From Leifsonia poae (GTDB lineage: Bacteria; Actinomycetota; Actinomycetes; Actinomycetales; Microbacteriaceae), in the NCBI RefSeq assembly GCF_020009625.1, contig NZ_JAIHLP010000002.1, positions 3,596,001 to 3,660,000 of the forward strand: 64,000 nt of DNA, read 5' to 3'. The translations under genes were made by a program, and so were the position numbers. Under the pieces are notes generated by a model. The model saw only the letters and a list, made by a program, of their open reading frames with translations, did no database searches and was not told the DNA's origin. Below are positions 51,915 through 61,379 of the stretch, one piece after another; position 1 is the first letter of the stretch, and each line of letters begins with the position of its first letter.

Positions 51915-52852
51915 TGGCCGTGACCGCTTCGGTGGCGACCGGACGGGCGGCGACCGCCGCCCGTCCGGGGCGCCGCTCCGCCCGCCGCTCCGACGGGATC
52001 TGGCCCTGGCTGTTCCTGATCCCGATCCTCGTCCCACTCGCGATCTTCTTCGTCTGGCCGCTGGTGCGCACCGTCTACTACAGCTTCACGTCGTGGGGGT
52101 TCTTCGGCGATGTCTCCTGGGTCGGACTGCAGAATTACGCGCGCTTGTTCACCGACCCCGACTTCGCGCTCGCTCTCGGGAACACGGCCATCTACACGCT
52201 CATCGTGCTCGTGAACGTGCCGATCGCGATCTGGCTGGCCGCGCTCATGAACCGGCCGGCGCTGCGCTTCCGCTCGTTCTACCGAACGCTCTACTTCCTG
52301 CCCGTCGTGACCATGCCGGTCGCCGTCGCGATCGTCTGGCGGATGCTCTACAGCGGCGACTTCGGGATCATCAACTACGTTCTCTCCTGGTTCGGCGTCC
52401 GAGGCCCGTATTGGCTGTCGACGCCCGGCCTCTCGCTCGTCGCCGTCGCGGTCGTGGGCATCTGGCTCTCCCTCGGGTTCAACATCATCGTGTTCAGCGC
52501 CGGGTTGCAGAGCATCCCACCCGATCTCTACGAGGCGGCTTCGATCGACGGAGCCTCCCCGGGGCGGCAGTTCCGCAGCGTGACGCTGCCCCTGCTCACG
52601 CCGACGATCTTCTTCGTGACCGTCCTCACACTGATCGGCGGCTTCCAAGTGTTCGACCTGATCTTCGTGATGCTCGGCACCGGCCCGAACGCCGCCCACT
52701 CGCAGACCCTCGTCTACTTCTTCTACAACGAAGGGTTCCTGCAGAACGACAAGGGGTACGCCACGGCCATCGGTGTGGTCATCATCGCCATGATCGCAGC
52801 GCTCACCGCGATCCAGTTCAAGGTGCAGAAGAGATGGGTGCACTATGAGTAG
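51914..52852 (+). CDS. Carbohydrate ABC transporter permease, MalF type
   Basis: Encodes 312 residues. A basic lead of ~28 residues (GRRSARRSDG) precedes six helices, the first being PWLFLIPILVPLAIFFVWPL. The EAA loop PPDLYEAASIDGASPGRQFR is at about residues 205-225. It overlaps the binding protein gene by one base and the second permease by eight, so the transporter genes are translationally linked. Confidence 0.93.
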   Translation: MAVTASVATGRAATAARPGRRSARRSDGIWPWLFLIPILVPLAIFFVWPLVRTVYYSFTSWGFFGDVSWVGLQNYARLFTDPDFALALGNTAIYTLIVLVNVPIAIWLAALMNRPALRFRSFYRTLYFLPVVTMPVAVAIVWRMLYSGDFGIINYVLSWFGVRGPYWLSTPGLSLVAVAVVGIWLSLGFNIIVFSAGLQSIPPDLYEAASIDGASPGRQFRSVTLPLLTPTIFFVTVLTLIGGFQVFDLIFVMLGTGPNAAHSQTLVYFFYNEGFLQNDKGYATAIGVVIIAMIAALTAIQFKVQKRWVHYE

Positions 52853-53708
52853 CTCGACATCGGCACTGAACGGTCGCCGACGGCGGTCGACGAGAACGGG
52901 TTCGCAGCTCGGCGTGCACGTGGTGCTCCTGCTCGGCGGGGTGGTGATGGTGTCGCCGTTCCTGTATCAGGTGCTCGCCACGTTCATGTCCAACGATCAG
53001 ATCACCTCGGTGCCTCCCGTCCTCTGGCCGACGACCTGGAATCTCGACAACTATCTCGGCGTCTTCACCCAGATTCCGTTCCTGCGGCAGCTCGGCAACA
53101 CGGTAGTGATCACCGTGCTCACGACGGCGGCGACGCTCATCCTCTGTGCGCTCGGCGGCTATGCGTTCGCCCGCATGAGGTTCCCCGGAAAGGGCGCGCT
53201 GTTCTCGATCGTGCTCTCGATGCTGATGGTGCCGGGGACGCTGCTGCTGATCCCGCAGTACCAGACCGTCGAGGCGTTCGGCTGGCTCGACTCATTCGCC
53301 GGGATCGTCGTTCCCGGCCTCGTCAACGCTTTCGGGATCTTCATGATGCGGCAGTTCTTCCTGGGGCTGCCCCACGAACTGGAGGAGGCGGCGCGGCTCG
53401 ACGGCGCCAATCCGTTCCAGATCTTCTGGCGCATCATGCTGCCGCTGGCGAAGCCGGGGCTGAGCGCGCTCGGCATCCTGACGGTGCTCGCCTCGTGGTC
53501 ATCGCTCCTCTGGCCGCTCGTCGTGGTGAACACCCAGGACATGATGCCGTTGTCGGTCGGTCTCGCGTCGTTCACCGGGGAGCACGGCAGCGAATACCCG
53601 TCGATGCTCGCCGCCGCCCTGATGGCGATGCTGCCGATCATGATCCTCTTCCTGTTCATGCAGCGACGGGTGATCGAAGGAATCGCGTTCTCGGGGCTCA
53701 AAGGTTGA
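52845..53708 (+). CDS. Carbohydrate ABC transporter permease, MalG type
   Basis: Encodes 287 residues with six helices, starting LGVHVVLLLGGVVMVSPFLY. The EAA loop PHELEEAARLDGANPFQIFW is at about residues 178-198 and the C-terminus ends IEGIAFSGLKG, as in MalG subunits. It overlaps the preceding permease by eight bases. The glycosidase gene follows after 31 bases with GAGAGGG upstream. Confidence 0.93.
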   Translation: MSSSTSALNGRRRRSTRTGSQLGVHVVLLLGGVVMVSPFLYQVLATFMSNDQITSVPPVLWPTTWNLDNYLGVFTQIPFLRQLGNTVVITVLTTAATLILCALGGYAFARMRFPGKGALFSIVLSMLMVPGTLLLIPQYQTVEAFGWLDSFAGIVVPGLVNAFGIFMMRQFFLGLPHELEEAARLDGANPFQIFWRIMLPLAKPGLSALGILTVLASWSSLLWPLVVVNTQDMMPLSVGLASFTGEHGSEYPSMLAAALMAMLPIMILFLFMQRRVIEGIAFSGLKG

Positions 53709-53739
53709 GCCCGATGCAGACAGTGGAGAGGGGACCTCG

Positions 53740-56700
53740 ATGAAGAGGCGCACGTTCCTGGGGGCCATTGGCGCCCCATTGCTGGTCGGCATGTTCGCCG
53801 GCGAATCGCCCATGGCGGCCGCCGCCGTTCCCATCGGCCCGAAGACGGGTGCGCCGGCCACCGGCGCCCCCTCGTTCCGGGTCGACTCGCATCGCGGAAG
53901 TCCCGCGCTCTTCGTGGATGACGTGCCCCGATTCCCCATGTACCTGTTCGAGCAGGAGATCTCGGTGCACGACGGGCAGGTCTTCGATGCGGCCGGCGTC
54001 GAGTTCTACTCGTTCATCGAGAAGGACAGCTATCTCGACCTCGGCTGGACGGGCCCCGGCCAGCAGGACTTCAGCGTGATCGACCGCGTGCTCGCCACGT
54101 TCGATGCCCGGGTCGCCGCCGGCTATACCCTGCCCCGGCTGCACCTGTGGGCGCCGTCGTGGTGGCTGGACGCGCATCCGGCCGAGGTGCTCGGCTACGC
54201 CGTCGACCCGTCCGGAGCGCAGCTGGAACGGGATGCGTCCTTCGCCTCTGCGACCTGGCTCGCCGAGGCCGGTGTGCGGCTCCGCGCCATGATCCGCCAC
54301 ATTCTCGACGGGCCGCAGGGGGAAAGGGTGATGGGGGTGACGCTCGCCGGCGGACTCTACGGCGAGTGGCTGTACTTCAATGCGGACTATCTTCCCGACA
54401 CGACGGAGTCGATGCGGCTGGCGTGGGTCGCCCACCTGCGCACGAAATACGGCAACGATGCCGGTCGGCTCCACGCCGCGTGGAACGACCCCACCGCAGA
54501 CTTCGCAACGGTGACGATCCCGACCACGGCCGAGCGCCGCTCGACGAGCATCGGACTCTTCCGCGACCCGCTGAGCGCTCAGAAGGTGATCGACTACTAC
54601 GAGGCGTTCCATCAGGCCGTCGTGGATGCGATCGACCATTTCGCGTGGATCGTGAAGGACGAGAGCGGCGGATCCCTCCTCACTTCCGTGCTGTACGGCT
54701 ACACGCCCGATCAGGGCTATTTGCCGCAGGAGCAGCACCACCGTGCCGCGGCCGCCTTCCACCGGCTCGGCGATGTGGACCTCGTGACCTCACCGCACTC
54801 GTACTACCGCCGTGCCCCCGGCGATGACGGCGCGTACCGCACCTACACGGAGAGCGTCAGCCTGCACGGCAAGCTGTTCGTCGACGAATCGGACGACCGC
54901 ACCCATCTGGCGGCTCCGGGCACCTCGTTCGTCTACGCCACGACGATGGCAGAGTCGCTCGGCATCGTGCGCCGGGCCTTCGGTCAGGCCGTGACCCATG
55001 CGACCGGCCTCTGGTACATGGACCAGTCGTCCGGGCTCTGGTACGCCGATCCGGCCTTCGCGACCGAGTTCGCCTCCCTCAAGCACTGGGGCGACTATTC
55101 GATGAACGTTTCGCGCAAGCGCACTTCCGAGGTGGCCGTCATCTCGGTGACGGCCGGTGAATTCTCGCTCGGCGGTGAGACGGACACGACGGCGAAGCTG
55201 TTCGAAGGGCCGACGCTCAGCAGCCGGCAGGGAATGGGGGAGCTGAGCAGGGCCGGCGCCCCCTTCGACCGCTATCTGATCGAAGACCTCGTCGACGGCT
55301 CGGTTCCGTCTGGATACAAGGTCTACGTGTTCCCGGACGCGTTCCGGCTCACCGCCGCCGAGCGAATCGCTGTCGATGCGCTCAAGTCGGGCGGTCGAAC
55401 CCTCATCTGGGGGTGGGCTCCCGGCTACGCGACCGACTCCGGGCTTTCCAAGGCCGCCGTCGAGAGCCTCACCGGGTTTTCGCTCTCTCTCACGACGGCG
55501 TCGGGCGGCACACCACCGGACCCGAACACGCCGCTGCGACAGGAGTCGTTCGAATCGGGCGGCTTCGGGTCGGCTTTCAGCGCCGGCGCGGTAGGCACGA
55601 CGGGAACCATCACCAGCCAGCCCGCCGAGGTGATCGCCGGGGCGTTCTCGGTGAAGGGGACGGCTCCAGCGACGAAGGATTGGCAGGAGTTCCTCTACTC
55701 GGTCCCGTCGGCCGTGCCGCTGGAGGCGAACGCAACCTATCGGGTGACGTTCCGAACCAAGACGCTGACCGCACCGGGCGCGGGCGCGTACTTCTACTTC
55801 GTCGCGCGCACCGGATCCGGTGGCGTGCCCCAGGACGTCGGATCGAACCAGTGGTCGGATTCGGTCGGCGCCTCCGCCCAGAAGTCGTTCGAGTTCACGC
55901 TCAAGAACTTCTCGGACTACTACCTGATCTGGGGAATCCACAACGGCGGAGGCCTCAGCATCGACGACGTCGTCATCACGAAGACCAAGAACGCGGGGCT
56001 GCCGCCGGTGAGCTATCACCTCGACCCGGTGCTCTTCCCCGGCGTGCCGGAGGCCCGGGGCGGTGAGATCCAACTCGACCCGCTGTTCGTTCCGACGGGA
56101 ACCGGGTTCACGACGCTTGCACGCTCGACGGATGCGCAGAGCATCCCGGTCATCGCGGCGAAACAGCTGACGGGTTGGCGTTCTGTGCTCGCGACGACCC
56201 CGCCCGTCCCCTCGGCGGTGCTCCGCAGGCTCTACCGGGATGCGGGAGTCTGGGTCTACCAGGACTCCGACGATAACTTCGAGGCGAACGCTTCCTGGGT
56301 GTCGGTTCACGCGGCGACCGCGGGAACGAAGACCGTCGCGTTCCCGACTCCGGAACCGGTCTACGACACCACGGCCGGTCGCCTTCTCGGCACATCCGTG
56401 AGCACGGTGTCGCTGACGATGGCCAAGGGGGACACCGCGATCCTCACCCGCTCGAATCCGTTCGTGCACGGGGGTGTGACGTTCGACTTCGAGACGGGGA
56501 GCTTCGCGAGGAGCCATTTCACGCCGGGCTTCAACGGCACCTACGGCACCATCACCTCGGCGGCCGGAACCGTTGTCGCCGGAGCGTACTCGGCGCACGG
56601 CGCTGCGCCGGTCACGACCGACTGGTACGAGTTCCTCTACTCGAACCCCGCCGAGATCGTCCTGCGGGCCTCCACCACCTACACGGTCCGCTTCACGACG

Positions 56701-56934
56701 AAGTCGGTTCAGACCCCGGGGGTCGGCGGGCACTTCTACTTCCTGGCACGTAGTCAGGCGGTCGGCGCCTCCTCCGATGCGGGGTTCACCACCTGGACGG
56801 ACCCGGTCGGCGTCGTCCAGAGCCGCGAGGTCACCTTCACCACTGGAACACCATCCGACTACCGCCTCATCTGGGGCCTTCGCAATGGGGGAGCACTCTC
56901 TGTCGACACCATCACGGTCGTTCAGCATGACTGA
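53740..56934 (+). CDS. Tat-exported GH42-like glycosidase with duplicated beta-sandwich modules
   Basis: Encodes 1064 residues. The N-terminus MKRRTFLGAIGAPLLVGMFA carries the twin-Arg Tat motif. Residues ~45-440 form a barrel with GH42-like markers: LHLWAPSWWLDAHPAE, VTLAGGLYGEWLYF with candidate acid Glu209, and KLFVDESDDRTH with candidate nucleophile Glu383. A GATase-like domain (VYVFPDAFRLTAAERIAVDA) follows at ~500-600. Two related ~140-residue modules at ~604-746 and ~916-1064 share F-E-(ST)-G-x-F, G-T-(IV)-TS, WxEFLYS-x-P and IWG-(IL)-(HR)-NGG. These may bind glycans. It is probably secreted and acts on the glycan whose fragments the ABC system imports. The catalytic residues are inferred by motif. 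Confidence 0.8.
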   Translation: MKRRTFLGAIGAPLLVGMFAGESPMAAAAVPIGPKTGAPATGAPSFRVDSHRGSPALFVDDVPRFPMYLFEQEISVHDGQVFDAAGVEFYSFIEKDSYLDLGWTGPGQQDFSVIDRVLATFDARVAAGYTLPRLHLWAPSWWLDAHPAEVLGYAVDPSGAQLERDASFASATWLAEAGVRLRAMIRHILDGPQGERVMGVTLAGGLYGEWLYFNADYLPDTTESMRLAWVAHLRTKYGNDAGRLHAAWNDPTADFATVTIPTTAERRSTSIGLFRDPLSAQKVIDYYEAFHQAVVDAIDHFAWIVKDESGGSLLTSVLYGYTPDQGYLPQEQHHRAAAAFHRLGDVDLVTSPHSYYRRAPGDDGAYRTYTESVSLHGKLFVDESDDRTHLAAPGTSFVYATTMAESLGIVRRAFGQAVTHATGLWYMDQSSGLWYADPAFATEFASLKHWGDYSMNVSRKRTSEVAVISVTAGEFSLGGETDTTAKLFEGPTLSSRQGMGELSRAGAPFDRYLIEDLVDGSVPSGYKVYVFPDAFRLTAAERIAVDALKSGGRTLIWGWAPGYATDSGLSKAAVESLTGFSLSLTTASGGTPPDPNTPLRQESFESGGFGSAFSAGAVGTTGTITSQPAEVIAGAFSVKGTAPATKDWQEFLYSVPSAVPLEANATYRVTFRTKTLTAPGAGAYFYFVARTGSGGVPQDVGSNQWSDSVGASAQKSFEFTLKNFSDYYLIWGIHNGGGLSIDDVVITKTKNAGLPPVSYHLDPVLFPGVPEARGGEIQLDPLFVPTGTGFTTLARSTDAQSIPVIAAKQLTGWRSVLATTPPVPSAVLRRLYRDAGVWVYQDSDDNFEANASWVSVHAATAGTKTVAFPTPEPVYDTTAGRLLGTSVSTVSLTMAKGDTAILTRSNPFVHGGVTFDFETGSFARSHFTPGFNGTYGTITSAAGTVVAGAYSAHGAAPVTTDWYEFLYSNPAEIVLRASTTYTVRFTTKSVQTPGVGGHFYFLARSQAVGASSDAGFTTWTDPVGVVQSREVTFTTGTPSDYRLIWGLRNGGALSVDTITVVQHD

Positions 56935-57916
56935 ACGGATGCCCGGTCCGGTTCCTCTGCTCATCGAGACCGATCTCTGCGACGATGTCGACGATGTCGG
57001 CGCCCTGGCGGTCGCTCATGCTCTCGCCGACGCTGGGGAGGTGAGCATTTTGGGAGTGGGGGTGAACACCACAGGACACTGGAGCCTCGGGGCGGCGCAG
57101 GTCGTGAACGCGTTCTACGGCCGGCCGCAGACACCGGTGGGCATCCGTCAGCCGACCGACGAGTCGACGGGACCGGAGGACTACGCCAAAGCCCTGACCC
57201 GGCTCTATCCCGATCTCGTCGGCCTGCCGCGTGACACGGCCGCGGTTCCGATGCTGCGTCGCGCCCTCGCCGGGGCCGGCGACGATTCGGTGACGCTCGT
57301 GTCGATCGGCTACCTCGGCAACCTGATCGATCTGCTTGATTCGACGCCCGATTCGGGCAGCCCGCTCGCCGGGCGTGAACTCGTGAGGGCCAAGGTGCGC
57401 CGCACTCTGACCATGGGAGGCCAGTTCGATGTCGTGGCCATGCGGGATCACGCGCCCGAGTTCAATTTCGCTGGGAACCCGGAAGCGACCGCGCGTTTCG
57501 TCGAGGAGTGGCCGCATTCGATCGACTTCGTCGGCTGGGAGACGGGCTGGAACATCGTGACGGGATCGACGCTGACCGCCGCGCAGGGCGCGGACAGCCC
57601 CGTCGCGATCGCATACGCGCTGCACAGCGGGGACCGCAACGGACGCTCGAGCTGGGACCTGCTCACCGTCGCCTTGAGCACCCCGCTGTTCGACGACCTC
57701 GTCGACTTCGGCGAGCCCGGAACGGTGAGCGTGGATCGCGAGGGCCGGTCGACCTGGACGGCGGCACCCGGTGGGCGGCATCGCGTTGCGCGTGTGCGTG
57801 GATCGATCGAAGAGACGGCCGACCGACTCGATCGATGGCTGTGCGCACCACCTGCCTCGACGGCCTGGCTGGAGCGCACCTCGCTGGCGGCCGTCAGCGT
57901 GGGAGGAGAGAGATGA
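56927..57916 (+). CDS. Nucleoside-hydrolase-like protein
   Basis: Encodes 329 residues; ATG 56927 overlaps the preceding stop by eight bases. The start LLIETDLCDDVDDVGALAVA matches the calcium-binding D-x-D-x-x-x-DD cluster of inosine-uridine nucleoside hydrolases. Further family-like parts are VTLVSIGYLGNLIDLL, TMGGQFDVVAMRDHAPEFNF (the family MGG and N-x-x-x-D/P area) and FVGWETGWNIVTG. The setting between a glycosidase and a sugar oxidoreductase suggests that it cleaves an N-ribosyl-like or other glycosidic bond of an imported compound rather than a salvage nucleoside. That is an inference from context. Confidence 0.82.
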   Translation: MTERMPGPVPLLIETDLCDDVDDVGALAVAHALADAGEVSILGVGVNTTGHWSLGAAQVVNAFYGRPQTPVGIRQPTDESTGPEDYAKALTRLYPDLVGLPRDTAAVPMLRRALAGAGDDSVTLVSIGYLGNLIDLLDSTPDSGSPLAGRELVRAKVRRTLTMGGQFDVVAMRDHAPEFNFAGNPEATARFVEEWPHSIDFVGWETGWNIVTGSTLTAAQGADSPVAIAYALHSGDRNGRSSWDLLTVALSTPLFDDLVDFGEPGTVSVDREGRSTWTAAPGGRHRVARVRGSIEETADRLDRWLCAPPASTAWLERTSLAAVSVGGER

Positions 57917-59076
57917 CGATGAGACTCGGTGTGGTCGGTGCGGGGTCCCGGAGCAGTCTGGCGACACTCGCGACAGAGTACGACGCGCAGATCGTGGCGG
58001 TCGCGGATACGACGGCGGCCGGTCGGATGCGAGCGGTCGAGACGTTCGGCACCGGCCCGGTCGTCGTGGAGTCGCACACAGCGCTCTCCGCGGCCGACCT
58101 GGACGGAGCGTTCGTCCTCACCCCCGACGGCACGCACGCGGAGATCGCGGTCGACCTGCTGAGGATGGGCGTTCCCGTCTATCTGGAGAAGCCGATGGCG
58201 ATCACGGTGGAAGACTGCGACTTCATCCTCGCGGTTGCCAGAGAGACCGGAACGGGCCTCTATGTGGGGCACAACATGCGCCACATGCCCGTGATCCGGC
58301 TGATGCGCGATCTGGTACTCGCCGGGGAGATCGGCGAGGTCAAGCAGATCTGGTGCCGGCATTTCGTCGGTCACGGTGGCGACTTCTATTTCAAGGATTG
58401 GCATGCCGACCGCTCCCAGTCCACGGGATTGCTGCTGCAGAAGGGGGCTCACGATCTCGATGTGATCCATTGGCTCGGCGGGGCGCCGACACGGCAGGTC
58501 GTCGCGATGGGCGACCTTCAGGTGTACGGCGGTATCGCCGATCGGCGGGACAACTCCGACCGGTTGATGGGGCGTCGCGCCAGCCTCGACAACTGGCCTC
58601 CCCTCGCTCAGGCCGAACTCAATCCGGTCATCGACGTCGAGGATGCGTCGATCGTGACGATGCGCCTGGCCAACGGCGTGCTCGCCAGCTACGAGCAGTG
58701 CCACTTCACCCCCGACTACTGGCGCAACTACACCGTGATCGGCACCGAGGGCAGGATCGAGAACTTCGGCGACTCGGACGGCGGGGTCGTGCGTCTCTGG
58801 AATCGCCGCAGCGAGTACTCGGCGGAGGGCGATCGTTCGTACCCGATCCCGGTGGGCGAGGGAACGCACGGTGGTGCCGACCGGGCGATCGTGCGGGAAT
58901 TCATCGACTTTCTGCGCGGGCGCCGCGTCACAGAGACCTCTCCGGTCGCTGCGCGCGACGCGGTGGCGGTGGGCGTGGCTGCCACCGAGTCGTTGCGCAC
59001 AGGGTCGGTGCCCCGCACGATCCGGCCGATCGAGCCGGAGCTGGCCGCGTATTTCGCTGCAGGTCAGATGTCGTAG
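57913..59076 (+). CDS. Gfo/Idh/MocA-family oxidoreductase
   Basis: Encodes 387 residues; ATG 57913 overlaps the previous stop (ATGA); a second ATG two codons later is equally close to the family start. The Rossmann fold begins LGVVGAGSRSSLATLA, and the conserved EKP motif of the family is seen in VPVYLEKPMAITVEDCDF, with the catalytic-region LLLQKGAHDLDVIHWL (K-x-x-H-D). It would oxidise or reduce a sugar or inositol-like compound with NAD(P). It is the last gene of the operon and may process the product released by the upstream enzymes. Confidence 0.9.
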   Translation: MTMRLGVVGAGSRSSLATLATEYDAQIVAVADTTAAGRMRAVETFGTGPVVVESHTALSAADLDGAFVLTPDGTHAEIAVDLLRMGVPVYLEKPMAITVEDCDFILAVARETGTGLYVGHNMRHMPVIRLMRDLVLAGEIGEVKQIWCRHFVGHGGDFYFKDWHADRSQSTGLLLQKGAHDLDVIHWLGGAPTRQVVAMGDLQVYGGIADRRDNSDRLMGRRASLDNWPPLAQAELNPVIDVEDASIVTMRLANGVLASYEQCHFTPDYWRNYTVIGTEGRIENFGDSDGGVVRLWNRRSEYSAEGDRSYPIPVGEGTHGGADRAIVREFIDFLRGRRVTETSPVAARDAVAVGVAATESLRTGSVPRTIRPIEPELAAYFAAGQMS

Positions 59077-59099
59077 GCGGCCCGCTCCGTCACCGGGGT

Positions 59100-60274
59100 C
59101 TATGCCTCGGCCGCCCGGAGCCGGGCGGCCGGCACGGCGGCGGCGAGGGCGAGCGCGACGATACCGACGAGAAGCAGGGCGAACCACGGGCCGGCGCCGT
59201 CGATGACGATGCCCGCTGCCGCAGAGGCCAGCGAGGCGCCGAGGTTGACGGAGGTGTTGATCCAGGTGGAGGCCTCGGTGCGGCTCGCCTCCGGCACGAC
59301 GGTGTCGGCGATCAGGTAGCCCGTGATGAGCGAGGGAGCCAGGAACAGCCCGACGAGCGCGAGACCCGCCGCGAACAGCCAGAGCGGGCTCAGCTGCGAA
59401 ACGAGCAGCGCGGCGAGCCCCATCCCGGCACAGAGGACGAACAGGCGTGCCCCGAGGCGGGATCTCAGGTGCACGTGACCGTAGATCAGTCCGCCGATGG
59501 CGCTGCCGGCGGCGAATGCGGCCAGGAGCCAGCCGGATGCGCCGATCGCGCCGTGCTGCTCGGCGACCGCCGGCGCGGCGATCTCTGCGACGCCGAGAAC
59601 ACCGCCGACGCCGAGCAGCACGATGAGCACGCGCGCGAATCCGGGCTGACGCAGAGGCCGATCGCCGCGCCCCGCAGCCTCGCCGGAACCCCGCAGCGCG
59701 CGCGAGGACCGGCTGGAGGTCATCCCGACGGTGCCGACGAGGACGGCGCCTGCGGTCACCCAGAGGCCGACGCTGGGTGAGGTCGTGACGATGATCGCGG
59801 TGACGATGACCGGTCCGGCCACGAAGAGCAGTTCCTCGCAGACCGCGTCGAGGCTGAACGCGCGCGAGCGCTGCCGACCGGCCGTAGTCAGGGAAGACCA
59901 GACCATCCGCATCGCGGCCCGAGCGGCGGCGCCGTCAACCCGACGACCGCGCCGAGGGCGGGGAACCACGCATCCGGCGCGCCGTCGACATCGACGAGGA
60001 GGGCGAGCGCGGCGAAACCGGCCGCTTGCCCGACCGCCAGGGCAGTCAGCGCGGTCCGTTGGCCGAACCGGTCGACGATGCGCGCGCGCCAGGGGGCGGC
60101 GACCACATTCGCCAGACCGAACGCGGCGGACGCGAACCCGGCTTGGGCGAACGAGCCGGTGCTCTCCTGCACGGCGAGGAGCAGGGCGAGGCCGCCCATC
60201 GCGAGGGCGGAACGGCCGAGAAGAGCGGGGAGGAAGGCGCGGAGGGCGCCGGGGAGAAGAAGGACAGCGAACAT
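59100..60274 (-). pseudogene. MFS transporter interrupted by a 1-base frameshift
   Basis: ATG 60274 (GGAG 8 bases upstream) opens MFAVLLLPGALRAFLPALLG, a first transporter half that leads to ALGAVVGLTAPPLG. In the next codons the frame changes; the continuation AAMRMVWSSLTTAGRQRSRA is in another frame. One base missing in CTCGGGCCGCGATG (near 59916-59921) explains it; restoring it gives about 390 residues with 11 to 12 helices and the usual MFS inner loop. The second half ends ARLRAAEA at 59100. Either a recent mutation or a sequencing error in a G/C run. Confidence 0.82.
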
Positions 60275-60505
60275 GGGGAACTCCGGTGATGTGCGGCCGG
60301 CACCGGGGCGCGGCCGCGAAAGTCTGACGGTTATCGGGGGCCGGAGGGCACGAAGAAACGCACCCTCGACGGGGGAGAACCTGCGCGGGAGAGACGCAGG
60401 ACCGTCAGATGAACATCACGATGTGCACCGGGACAGTGTACCCGGGCGCAGGCGGGACCGTGCGCGACACGGAACCGCTCCGCGCCCGGGCCGGCGCGAC
60501 GGCGA

Positions 60506-61228
60506 TCAGCCGCGCCGGACCCACTCGTCGTTCGGTGTGCGCAGCGCGGCTGCGGTGAGGAAGCAGAGGCCGATCACTTCGAGTGAGCCTCCGGCGACCT
60601 CGATCCACTCCGATCCCACGATCAGGCCGGTGACGTGAGCGAGGGGCCAGGCGAGGATGAGCACGCCGGCGATCCGGGGGACGGCGCTGCGGCTCAGCAG
60701 CACTGCGATGCCGAGCAGCGCGGTTCCTCCGATGTTGCCGACGACGAAGACCAGGAACAGCGGTATCGACGACCACATCGTCTGCGCCGCATCGAGCGCC
60801 GGACCGGCCGCGAGGTGCGCCTGCGCCAGCGCGACCGTGAGGGAGTTGGAGGCGACGACGCCGAAATAGCAGAGATAGCCGGCGAGCATCAGCCCGCCGG
60901 CCCAGAGCGAGAGCCGTGGTTTCGTGGTGCGGAGCACTCGCACCGCGGCGAGAAGACCGGGCACCAGGAGGAGCGCGCCGAGCATCGCCGCGACGGACGC
61001 GACTTGCATCTCAGTGGCGTACCGGCGGTAGAACTCGAGGGTCTCGGCGCCGCTCCCGGTGTCGCCGAGGCCGCTCATCGTGACGGTGGCATACACGGCG
61101 TTGGCGACGAGCTGGCCGCCGATGCCGAGCGGGAGTGCGATCGCCCCCGCTCGACGTCGGAATCCGACCGTGGGGTCGGATCTGGCGGCGGACGCCGTCG
61201 CGGTGGGGGTGAGGGCTGTCTCGGTCAT
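60506..61228 (-). CDS. Membrane protein
   Basis: Encodes 240 residues; GAAGGAG precedes ATG 61228. Six hydrophobic segments are visible, the first being IALPLGIGGQLVANAVYATV, with an external loop around LEFYRRYATEMQVASVAAML. It resembles small DUF4386-like membrane proteins in layout. No catalytic motif is seen. It is divergent from the kinase gene at 61380 and separated from it by about 150 bases, so joint control is possible. The 230 bases to its left hold nothing recognisable. Confidence 0.7.
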   Translation of the reverse strand: MTETALTPTATASAARSDPTVGFRRRAGAIALPLGIGGQLVANAVYATVTMSGLGDTGSGAETLEFYRRYATEMQVASVAAMLGALLLVPGLLAAVRVLRTTKPRLSLWAGGLMLAGYLCYFGVVASNSLTVALAQAHLAAGPALDAAQTMWSSIPLFLVFVVGNIGGTALLGIAVLLSRSAVPRIAGVLILAWPLAHVTGLIVGSEWIEVAGGSLEVIGLCFLTAAALRTPNDEWVRRG

Positions 61229-61379
61229 GGCTTACTCCTTCGTGCCGGATGCGCCGCGGACTGCGGGCGACGGTCCGACTCTCGCGGCGGCCGGATCGGC
61301 GGGCATCGTGGGCAGTACGGGGGCCGCCTGCGTGCTGGTACGGATACCGTCGCCGTGCTCGAACCCCTATCCTGACCTC

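Noticed and set aside
57663..59780. Long alternative plus frame overlapping the oxidoreductase gene
   Set aside because: Arg/Gly/Asp-rich frame lacking motifs; the overlapping Gfo/Idh/MocA gene has a Rossmann fold and EKP motif.
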